Positions 1 through 5,234 of a stretch of 5,234 bases of DNA are shown here, one piece after another; the first letter of the stretch is position 1; each line of letters opens with the position of its first letter. The translations under genes and the position numbers were made by a program. The notes below the pieces were generated by a model. The model was not told the DNA's origin. It did no database searches and saw only the letters and a list, made by a program, of their open reading frames with translations. This DNA comes from Candidatus Cloacimonadota bacterium (GTDB taxonomy: Bacteria > Cloacimonadota > Cloacimonadia > Cloacimonadales > TCS61): contig DAOWES010000087.1 in assembly GCA_030638385.1 (NCBI GenBank), positions 1-5,234 of the forward strand, read 5' to 3'.

Positions 1-342
1 CGACGTGGTCAAATAGATAGAAATGCAACAATGCTTTCTCAAAAAGCATTGCAAGAAGGTTATCCGCTGATGATGTTCCCGGAAGGAACAAGAAAATCTA
101 GCTCGGCTAAACCCGGAATTGGGAAAATGGCTTACGAAACTCGAAGCAATATAATTCCTGTATTTATTCAATATCCAGCTAGCTTGCTTAAAGCATTGTT
201 TAGGAAAGATAGCTTAAAAATCGTAATCGGCGAAAAAATCATAATTGATGAATTTGAAGAATTTGAAAATCGCAAAGATGCTTATCGGTTTATTGCAAAA
301 TACACTTTAGAAAGAATTTTGGAACTGGAAAATGAATGTTAG
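1..342 (+). CDS. plsC: PlsC-type 1-acyl-sn-glycerol-3-phosphate acyltransferase, C-terminal part
   Basis: Partial gene: the frame is open to the left edge, so the first ATG in the window (31) is internal and 113 residues are visible. PlsC enzymes transfer an acyl group from acyl-ACP or acyl-CoA to lysophosphatidic acid at the inner membrane, giving phosphatidic acid for phospholipids. Visible motifs, in residues from the window edge: RRGQIDR at 1-7, matching the block with the conserved Arg that follows the missing HX4D motif; FPEGTR at 26-31, the substrate-binding block III; KPGIGKMA at 37-44; and NIIPVFI at 50-56, the block IV region with its Pro. The catalytic HX4D motif lies outside the window. 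The C-terminus has no visible extra domain. The end overlaps ispH by 11 bp, which implies one operon. Substrate within the LPLAT superfamily is inferred from motifs and context, and another glycerolipid acyltransferase is possible. Confidence 0.88.
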   Translation, partial: RRGQIDRNATMLSQKALQEGYPLMMFPEGTRKSSSAKPGIGKMAYETRSNIIPVFIQYPASLLKALFRKDSLKIVIGEKIIIDEFEEFENRKDAYRFIAKYTLERILELENEC

Positions 343-1228
343 AATTGCAAAAAATTCAGGATTTTGTTTTGGTGTGAAACGCGCGATTAAGATCGCGATG
401 AATGCTGCTGAGAATGATAAAAACACAGTAACTCTTGGCCCGATTATCCATAATCCGCAAATGGTGCAAAAACTGAAAAATCAAGGAATCATTTCTGTAG
501 ACTCTTTAGAAGAAGTAAAGGGAAGAAGAGTTATCATTCGTTCCCATGGCATCGAAGAAGACAAGAAAAGAAAATTACTTGAAAAAAGCGCAGAAGTTAT
601 CGACGCTACTTGTCCTTATGTTTCCAAAACTCAGCAACATGGAGCTCAACTTTATAATGAAGGTTATAAAGTGATAATTTTTGGTGATGAGAACCATCCC
701 GAAGTTGTAGCGTTGAAATCGTATGTGCCGAATAATCAAGCATTGGTTATTTCAAATGAGACAGAATTGGAAAATTTCCATTTTAATAAAGTTGGAGTAA
801 TTTCTCAAACTACCAGAAAATTATCCGGTCTACAAAAAGTTGTAGAAAAATTATTGGAAATCAGCGCAGAAGTTCGGGTAATAAATACGATCTGTAATGC
901 CACATCAGTGCGACAAGAAGCGACTGCAAAGCTTGCAAAAGCAAGTGAATTAATGATCGTCATTGGTGGGAAAAATAGTTCAAATACAAAAATGCTTGCC
1001 AGGATTTGCAACGAACACATAAAAACGTTCCACATAGAAACTTCAGACGAAATTCGCAAAGAATGGTTTGATGATATTAAAGAAAATCTGGGGATTACAG
1101 CAGGCGCATCAACCCCGGATTGGATTATAGTAGAAGTTTATAATAAAATATTAGAATATATTGGGGATGAAGAAAAGCAAATCGAAAAATTTGATGACAT
1201 TCCCATTTTCAAGGAGGACAAATGTTAG
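332..1228 (+). CDS. ispH: 4-hydroxy-3-methylbut-2-enyl diphosphate reductase (IspH/LytB)
   Basis: Complete, 298 aa, about the usual length. IspH is a cytosolic iron-sulfur enzyme that reduces HMBPP to IPP and DMAPP, the last step of the MEP isoprenoid pathway. The three cluster-binding cysteines are present: Cys12 in GFCFGVKRA, Cys94 in DATCPYV and Cys188 in ICNATSVRQ. Substrate-pocket residues are also present: His40 (GPIIHNP), His72 (RSHG), His122 and Glu124 (HPEV), Thr160/161 (SQTT), Ser216 and Asn218 (GGKNSSNT), and Ser260 (TAGASTPDW). The catalytic set therefore looks complete. The ATG at 332 puts the first cysteine at position 12, as in E. coli IspH, which supports this start. No strong Shine-Dalgarno precedes it, so initiation probably depends on ribosomes finishing plsC, which it overlaps by 11 bp. 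It overlaps rpsA by 7 bp. Its presence implies that the organism uses the MEP rather than the mevalonate route. Confidence 0.98.
   Translation: MNVRIAKNSGFCFGVKRAIKIAMNAAENDKNTVTLGPIIHNPQMVQKLKNQGIISVDSLEEVKGRRVIIRSHGIEEDKKRKLLEKSAEVIDATCPYVSKTQQHGAQLYNEGYKVIIFGDENHPEVVALKSYVPNNQALVISNETELENFHFNKVGVISQTTRKLSGLQKVVEKLLEISAEVRVINTICNATSVRQEATAKLAKASELMIVIGGKNSSNTKMLARICNEHIKTFHIETSDEIRKEWFDDIKENLGITAGASTPDWIIVEVYNKILEYIGDEEKQIEKFDDIPIFKEDKC
1211..1217 (+). promoter_or_regulatory. Shine-Dalgarno site of rpsA
   Basis: AAGGAGG is a near-perfect anti-SD match, lying 4 nt before the ATG at 1222 and inside the last codons of ispH. It fixes the rpsA start although the two genes overlap. The spacing is slightly short. 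The strength is notable because S1 genes in some bacteria (E. coli rpsA) lack a strong SD and are autoregulated. Confidence 0.85.
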
Positions 1229-3042
1229 TTAACGATCAAAATGAAGTTAAGGATCTTAAGGATCCTATCGAAGAAGTTAATGTCGAAGAAGTTAATGTAG
1301 AAGAGAAAACAGAGACTTTTGAGAACAAAGAAGAAAAAGAAGAAGAGAAAAAGGAAAAATCACCGGAAGAAGAGATGATGGAGCTCTTTGATGAGCATTT
1401 CAGCAAATTCAAAGAAGGCAAAATAGTTGATGGCTTAGTGGTTAATGTTGATGAACGTGCCGTTTTAGTAGATATTGGATTTAAATCAGAAAGCCCAATT
1501 TCAATCAAAGAATTTTCAAGCTCCAATATTCCCAAAACAGGCGATAAAATTCAAGTTTATATCGATTCAGTAGAAGATGGTTCCGGTCGTATTAAGCTTT
1601 CCAAAAAGAAAGCAGATTTCCAAATTCATTCCGAAAGATTAGAAAAGCTAATGGAAGATGAGACTCTCATCAAAGGCGTATTCCATCGTAGAGTTAAAGG
1701 TGGCATGATTGTTGAAGTTGAAGGTTTAGAAGCATTTTTACCAGGCTCACACATCTCTATTAAACCTATTCCAAATCTTGACCAATTCATCGGAAAAGAG
1801 AGTGAATTTAAAATCATCAAAATTGATAAAGAAAGAAGAAATATCATCGTTTCTCGCAAAAAAGTTCTTTTGGAGATGCAAGCAGAGCGTCTTAAAGAAC
1901 TTAAAAACGTACTTGATAATGATGGCGAGATTGAAGGTGAAGTTAGAAATATAACTGATTACGGTGCATTTATAGATTTAGGCGGAATCGATGGACTTCT
2001 TCATATCACTGATATGAGCTGGGGACACATCAAACATCCATCTGACATGCTTAATATCGGCGATAAAGTGAAAGTGAAAGTTCTTAGTTACGACGAAGAA
2101 AACCAAAAAGTTTCACTTGGCTTAAAACAATTAGTTCCACATCCATGGGAAAACATTGAAACAAAATATTCAGAAGGTTCAATTGTTAGTGGAAAGATAG
2201 TAAATGTTACAAATTATGGTGCATTCATTGAGCTTGAAACAGGCGTGGAAGGATTAGTTCATGTTTCAGAAATGAGCTGGACAAAGAAAGTTCGCCATCC
2301 AAAACAAATTGTAAAAATTGGTGATCCGATTAAAGCTATCGTTCTTTCTGTTTCCAAAGAAGATCATAGAATTTCTTTAGGCATGAAGCAAATGGAAGCA
2401 AATCCATGGATTACTATTGATGAAAGATATCCGGTTGATACTCAATTGGAAGGAGTTATTAAAAGCATCACTCCATTTGGAGTATTTGTGGAGATTGAGG
2501 AAGATATCGAAGGTCTTGTGCATATCTCAGATATCTCTTGGACAAAAAGAATTTATCATCCAAAAGAAGTTTTCAAACGTGGCGATAAAATCAACGTAAA
2601 AGTATTAGCTATCGACACTACGCTTCATCGCATCGCTTTGGGCGTTAAACAACTTGCTGTAGATCCATGGGACAATCTTGATGGAAAACTACCTATTAAT
2701 ACTGAATTGGATGCTAAAATCGTTAAGATAATCCCAAAAGGTGTTCTGGTTGATGTACAAATTGATAATTACTTAGTTGAAGGATTTGTTCCACTTTCTC
2801 ACCTGGCAATTCCAGGATTGAAAAATGTTGAAACAGCTTTCCGTCTTGATGAAGAAATTCCGTTAAAAGTTATCGAACTTGATTTAGAAAATCGTCGTCT
2901 TATCTTAAGCGTAAAAGCTTATTTCTTTGGAAAAGACAATGCAGAACTTCAAAACTTTATTGATTCACACTCTATGATAAATGAAGTAGAAGTTGCAAGC
3001 GAAGAAACTGAAGAAGTTGTAGAAGAAGCTGTAACTGAATAA
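1222..3042 (+). CDS. rpsA: 30S ribosomal protein S1, six S1 domains
   Basis: Complete, 606 aa, somewhat longer than the 557 aa of E. coli S1. S1 binds mRNA on the 30S subunit and helps unfold and dock it for initiation. Six S1 (OB-fold) domains can be traced at about residues 64-130, 147-213, 234-303, 319-390, 406-477 and 492-566. Domains 3-5 are the most canonical, with the pattern [YF]GxF(I/V)(D/E)(L/I) then GLxH(I/V)(S/T)(D/E)(M/I)SW, and each is followed by a PW linker (PHPWENI, ANPWITI, DPWDNL). Domains 1, 2 and 6 are more diverged, as usual for domains 1-2, which bind the ribosome. Residues 1-60 form a Glu/Lys-rich acidic extension with a short internal repeat (VEEVNVEE), and residues 587-606 form an acidic tail. 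Both are probably disordered. The gene has a strong SD, overlaps ispH by 7 bp and is followed by an intrinsic terminator, so it looks like the last gene of this operon. Confidence 0.97.
   Translation: MLVNDQNEVKDLKDPIEEVNVEEVNVEEKTETFENKEEKEEEKKEKSPEEEMMELFDEHFSKFKEGKIVDGLVVNVDERAVLVDIGFKSESPISIKEFSSSNIPKTGDKIQVYIDSVEDGSGRIKLSKKKADFQIHSERLEKLMEDETLIKGVFHRRVKGGMIVEVEGLEAFLPGSHISIKPIPNLDQFIGKESEFKIIKIDKERRNIIVSRKKVLLEMQAERLKELKNVLDNDGEIEGEVRNITDYGAFIDLGGIDGLLHITDMSWGHIKHPSDMLNIGDKVKVKVLSYDEENQKVSLGLKQLVPHPWENIETKYSEGSIVSGKIVNVTNYGAFIELETGVEGLVHVSEMSWTKKVRHPKQIVKIGDPIKAIVLSVSKEDHRISLGMKQMEANPWITIDERYPVDTQLEGVIKSITPFGVFVEIEEDIEGLVHISDISWTKRIYHPKEVFKRGDKINVKVLAIDTTLHRIALGVKQLAVDPWDNLDGKLPINTELDAKIVKIIPKGVLVDVQIDNYLVEGFVPLSHLAIPGLKNVETAFRLDEEIPLKVIELDLENRRLILSVKAYFFGKDNAELQNFIDSHSMINEVEVASEETEEVVEEAVTE
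1270..1299 (+). repeat. Tandem 15-bp repeat (2 copies) inside rpsA
   Basis: Two head-to-tail copies of GAAGAAGTTAATGTN (1270-1284 and 1285-1299), identical except for the last base. They encode the pentapeptide EEVNV twice in the acidic N-terminal extension of S1. A 9-bp tandem pair, TAAGGATCY at 1248-1265, lies just upstream. Both are multiples of three and keep the frame, as expected from replication slippage in a tolerant, probably disordered segment. Confidence 0.85.
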
Positions 3043-3064
3043 TTTATTGAGAAATATAAATTCT

Positions 3065-3097
3065 AAGAGCGACAGTAATGTCGCTCTTTTTTATTTT
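3065..3097 (+). terminator. Intrinsic terminator after rpsA
   Basis: A perfect 10-bp stem (3065-3074 AAGAGCGACA with 3079-3088 TGTCGCTCTT) closes a GTAA loop, which is a GNRA-type tetraloop. It runs into a T-rich tract, TTTTTTATTTT (3087-3097). It begins 22 nt after the rpsA stop. The opposite strand has no matching U-tract, so it acts on the + strand only. The aroK SD starts directly after the T-tract. Confidence 0.9.
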
Positions 3098-3102
3098 GGG
3101 AG
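3098..3102 (+). promoter_or_regulatory. Shine-Dalgarno site of aroK
   Basis: GGGAG lies 6 nt before the ATG at 3109 and 9 nt before the second in-frame ATG at 3112. Both starts are compatible, and they differ by one Met only. The site abuts the T-tract of the upstream terminator. Confidence 0.7.
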
Positions 3103-3108
3103 TACATT

Positions 3109-3588
3109 ATGATGATTTTTTTAATCGGCTTCATGGGTAGCGGTAAAACATATCTGGGAAAAAAAGCAGCCTCAGAATTAAAGCTTTCATTTTATGACCT
3201 AGATAATGAAATTGAAAAGAAAACCGGATTATCAATATCGAAGATATTTGAAAATAAAGGGGAAAGATATTTTCGAGAAATTGAAAGTGAGATCTTATTA
3301 AATTGGGATAAACCGGGAATTATTGCCACTGGCGGTGGCGTGATTGAGATGGAGAAAAACAGGAATTTCCTTAAAAAACAAAAAACTATTTGGTTGGATG
3401 TTGATTGGGAAACTATCTACTCTCGAATAGAAAAAAGCAAACGCCCCCTAGTGAAACAACTGACAAAAAATGATTTATTTACCCTTTATGATAAAAGAAT
3501 TAATAAATATCGAATTTGTGCTAATAATACCTATAACTCAAATGAAATTAACTTGTCGTTATTCATAAAACATTGTTTTGAGATATAA
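3109..3588 (+). CDS. aroK: Shikimate kinase
   Basis: Complete, 159 aa, at the short end of the usual length. It phosphorylates shikimate at the 3-hydroxyl with ATP, the fifth step of the chorismate pathway to aromatic amino acids, in the cytosol. It is a P-loop NMP-kinase fold protein. Motifs: Walker A GFMGSGKT (7-14); DLD (Asp30, Asp32), with Asp32 in the shikimate/Mg-binding position; FRE with Arg56 for shikimate binding; TGGGVI (74-79), the glycine-rich shikimate-site loop; KRPLV (111-115), the lid segment with its conserved Arg; and Arg130 with Tyr134 (RINKY), matching the conserved R-x3-Y near the C-terminus. The key residues all appear intact. No other aro gene is in view. A strong terminator lies just before the gene, so its expression either depends on read-through from rpsA or starts within or upstream of that hairpin. 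aroK and aroL cannot be told apart from sequence alone. Confidence 0.95.
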   Translation: MMIFLIGFMGSGKTYLGKKAASELKLSFYDLDNEIEKKTGLSISKIFENKGERYFREIESEILLNWDKPGIIATGGGVIEMEKNRNFLKKQKTIWLDVDWETIYSRIEKSKRPLVKQLTKNDLFTLYDKRINKYRICANNTYNSNEINLSLFIKHCFEI

Positions 3589-3627
3589 TTTTAAATTCAA
3601 TTCCAAACTACTCACACACTAAAGCTA

Positions 3628-3649
3628 AAGCCCCGAAATATCGGGGCTT
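3628..3649 (+). terminator. GC-rich hairpin after aroK, probable weak terminator
   Basis: A perfect 9-bp stem (3628-3636 AAGCCCCGA with 3641-3649 TCGGGGCTT) has an AATA loop and begins 40 nt past the aroK stop. The stem is strong, but the run after it (TTACTCATTATTT) is a poor U-tract, so termination here may be partial or the hairpin may protect the 3' end. The downstream bidirectional hairpin probably finishes the job. Confidence 0.6.
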
Positions 3650-3670
3650 ACTCATTATTTCAAAATAGCG

Positions 3671-3713
3671 AAAAAAGTGGAGGCAGCTGAATTCTCGGCT
3701 AACTCCACTTTTT
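3671..3713. terminator. Bidirectional intrinsic terminator between convergent genes
   Basis: A long hairpin with an outer 11-bp stem (3672-3682 AAAAAGTGGAG with 3703-3713 CTCCACTTTTT), a 2x2 internal loop, and an inner 6-bp stem with one G-T wobble (3685-3690 with 3695-3700) around ATTC. On the - strand it starts 3 nt after the stop of the secreted-protein gene and is followed by a run of six T, a classic terminator. On the + strand it ends in TTTTTAATTT and can stop aroK transcripts. It fits the convergent layout. Confidence 0.85.
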
Positions 3714-3716
3714 AAT

Positions 3717-5234
3717 TTATTTCATCAAAATCATTTTCTTCATAGTAATAGTTTTTCCGGCTTGGAATTTGTAGAAATAAATCCCACTCGCAACTTGCTT
3801 GCTAGAGTTATCTTTTCCACTCCAAACCGCAGTATGATATCCTGCTTCTTTTACAGCATCAACCAATGAGCATACTTTTTGACCTCTTATATTATAAATG
3901 TCGATAGAGACATTTTCGTCAGAGCTAAGAGCATAACGAATGGTTGTGGTAGGATTAAATGGATTTGGATAGTTACCTTTAAGTTCCGTTACTCTTGGTA
4001 TTAAATCAGTCGCATGCATTTCATTTCCTGTTCCGGCAAGTTTAACTGAAACATCCGGACTATTGGCATCATTAGATCTAATAGTAAGTTCACCATAATA
4101 CTTAAACTTTTTTGTTGGAGCAAAAGTAACAGTTACGTCAAAACTTTCACCGGCAGCAATCGCAAAAGCTTCGGCACTAACATCAAATGCTTTAGTAACA
4201 ATTATGTTCCCGACAAGTTCAGCCTTTCCTAAGTTACTGATTGTGAATACTTCGGTAACTGTTTCATTTACTGCAATATCGCCAAAGTCGATATCATTTG
4301 TATTGATACTAAAGATAGGAGCTTCAAGCAATATTCCACCATCAGGAAAGAAAATCATATCGATCCAAGCACAATCATCATCACTACTAAAGAAACCATC
4401 TTTTTCATATGCCCAAGTAAAAGTTACTTGGCCGGCAGCAACATCAAAATTTTCTTCTGACCAAGAATCACATCCGGACCATTCACCCATTTTAGTATCA
4501 TTAACATAGAAACAAAGCTTATCATAATTATTTTCTGAAGAGATTTTTTTCCAAAAAATAATTTCTCCATCTTTTTCCACATCCATTGTGATAGAAATTG
4601 ATGCTGTTTGACTGTTGTCTATATCTGAGCTTTTCATACTATACGAACCTTCGTAAGCATCTGAATCAATCTCCCATCCATTTGCTCCCTGTGCCCAAGC
4701 AAATGAACTAAAATCACCAGTTTTAAAATCATCAAATATCAAGCCTATAGAAGAAGAGTATGTACTATTGGCTGCATACTTTCCGGAATTAATAGTTATG
4801 TCTAAACTCCCAATAGAGCCTTTTTCAGCATCATCAGCAACAATGATTTCAAAAATTGCTACCCCGGTTTCGCCGCCATTAAGTGCATCCATATCAAATA
4901 TTGTAGAAACAATTGAAATAAGATTTGGTGTTGAAGTAGTAAGTTTTGCCGAAATTACTTTAGATGAAGCTTCTCCAGCATTTATTATAGGAATTGTAAC
5001 TGTTGCTGTTTCACCAGCCTCCAAAAAACCATCCTTTCCGGAATCTGCAATTCTCATCTCTCCAATTTCAAATTTAGGAGCACTCATCAATATATTTAAT
5101 GAACCGGTATATTCTAATTCTGCTCCGGTTATTGAAACTGTAAACTCTACATCGTGCAGATTGGGAATCTCATCAGAGACGTCGATTCCAAACACATCTG
5201 AGAAAGAAACTGTTGCATTAGGAGCAATTATTCC
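3717..5234 (-). CDS. Secreted multidomain protein with T9SS type A sorting domain, C-terminal part
   Basis: Partial: the frame stays open to the right edge, so the start and signal peptide are outside and 505 residues are visible. The GTG at 5195 is just an internal Val codon. Domains, in residues from the edge: the end of a beta-rich Ig-like domain (1-50); a second Ig/CARDB-like domain (about 52-165) with GFLEAGETATVTIPIINAG, typical of conserved-repeat bacterial surface proteins; a Trp-rich jelly-roll, MAM/adhesin-like domain (about 167-297), from DDFKTGDFSSFAW to CAWIDMIFFP; a choice-of-anchor-D/ASH-like domain (about 305-403) with DFGDIAVNETVTEVFTISN and LAGTG; and a type IX sorting domain (about 418-505) with NYPNPFNPTTTIRY, SGIYFYKF and a Lys-rich end. 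The sorting domain should direct export through the outer membrane, with the tail then cleaved and the protein attached or released. Similar C-terminal sets follow gingipain-like C25 peptidases and adhesins, but no enzyme domain is visible, so function is unassigned. Confidence 0.88.
   Translation of the reverse strand, partial: GIIAPNATVSFSDVFGIDVSDEIPNLHDVEFTVSITGAELEYTGSLNILMSAPKFEIGEMRIADSGKDGFLEAGETATVTIPIINAGEASSKVISAKLTTSTPNLISIVSTIFDMDALNGGETGVAIFEIIVADDAEKGSIGSLDITINSGKYAANSTYSSSIGLIFDDFKTGDFSSFAWAQGANGWEIDSDAYEGSYSMKSSDIDNSQTASISITMDVEKDGEIIFWKKISSENNYDKLCFYVNDTKMGEWSGCDSWSEENFDVAAGQVTFTWAYEKDGFFSSDDDCAWIDMIFFPDGGILLEAPIFSINTNDIDFGDIAVNETVTEVFTISNLGKAELVGNIIVTKAFDVSAEAFAIAAGESFDVTVTFAPTKKFKYYGELTIRSNDANSPDVSVKLAGTGNEMHATDLIPRVTELKGNYPNPFNPTTTIRYALSSDENVSIDIYNIRGQKVCSLVDAVKEAGYHTAVWSGKDNSSKQVASGIYFYKFQAGKTITMKKMILMK

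Noticed and set aside
31..342. Short gene starting at the ATG at 31
   Set aside because: The frame is open to the left edge, and the residues before the ATG (RRGQIDR) belong to the PlsC family, so this is the tail of a longer gene.
805..1059. Minus-strand open frame inside ispH
   Set aside because: It is antisense to a conserved, complete ispH, with no SD and no recognisable motif. It looks like a shadow frame.
1236..1535. Minus-strand open frame in the 5' part of rpsA
   Set aside because: Its Ser/Leu/Thr-rich composition is the mirror of the Glu/Lys codons of the S1 extension, so it is not a gene.
1626..1859. Minus-strand open frame within S1 domain 2
   Set aside because: It is antisense to a conserved domain, and no motif or initiation signal was seen.
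2417..2599. Plus-strand out-of-frame open frame in rpsA
   Set aside because: It is short and lies wholly inside S1 domain 5 in another frame, with no family signature.
3055..3060. TATAAA as a -10 element for aroK
   Set aside because: It matches -10 well, but no convincing -35 lies 16-18 nt upstream, and the region is AT-rich enough to give such hexamers by chance. It remains possible and would place the start at the foot of the hairpin.
3041..3062. AT-only inverted repeat AATTTA/TAAATT at the rpsA stop
   Set aside because: Six A-T pairs with a 10-nt loop are too weak and common in AT-rich DNA to call a structure.
3069..3097. GCGACA-17-TATTTT as an aroK promoter overlapping the hairpin
   Set aside because: The spacing fits, but the start would fall near 3104, leaving out the SD. 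The T-tract is better explained as part of the terminator.
4204..4509. Plus-strand open frame opposite the secreted-protein gene
   Set aside because: The minus-strand frame has clear domain motifs here. The opposite frame is low-complexity Ser-rich with no signature.
3717..5195. GTG at 5195 as the true start of the minus-strand gene
   Set aside because: The same frame continues open to 5234 with beta-domain-like sequence. There is no SD and no signal peptide after the GTG.

Overview
The window is AT-rich and densely coded. It most likely comes from a bacterium of the FCB superphylum. The main clue is the right-hand gene, which ends in a type IX secretion (T9SS) type A sorting domain with the signature NYPNPFNPTTTIRY, followed by a lysine-rich C-terminus. 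Its domain style (Trp-rich jelly-roll, then choice-of-anchor-D/ASH-like Ig domain, then sorting tail) resembles secreted proteins of Cloacimonadota and related lineages. Clear Shine-Dalgarno sequences before rpsA and aroK argue against core Bacteroidota, where such motifs are mostly absent. The assignment to Cloacimonadota or a neighbour is inference, not proof.

Left part (1-3042, + strand): three genes in a row, each overlapping the next. They are the 3' end of a PlsC-type lysophosphatidic acid acyltransferase (phospholipid synthesis), a complete ispH (last step of the MEP isoprenoid pathway), and a complete rpsA (ribosomal protein S1, six S1 domains with an acidic N-terminal extension). The 11-bp and 7-bp overlaps indicate one transcript with coupled translation. 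ispH next to rpsA, often with plsC, is a known bacterial arrangement, and some Clostridia encode IspH-S1 as one fused protein.

Middle (3043-3716): a strong intrinsic terminator hairpin follows rpsA. It sits so close to the next gene, aroK (shikimate kinase, 3109-3588, + strand), that no normal promoter fits between them. aroK is followed by a GC-rich hairpin and then a longer, apparently bidirectional terminator that separates it from the convergent gene on the right.

Right part (3717-5234, - strand): the C-terminal 505 residues of a large secreted or surface multidomain protein whose N-terminus lies beyond the window. The catalytic or adhesive part, if any, is not visible.

Overall this is mainly a housekeeping locus beside a secreted-protein gene. 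I see no CRISPR array, mobile element, tRNA, rRNA or new multi-gene system. The points most worth a second look are the hairpin between rpsA and aroK, the overlapping lipid-isoprenoid-ribosome operon, and the partial T9SS cargo.
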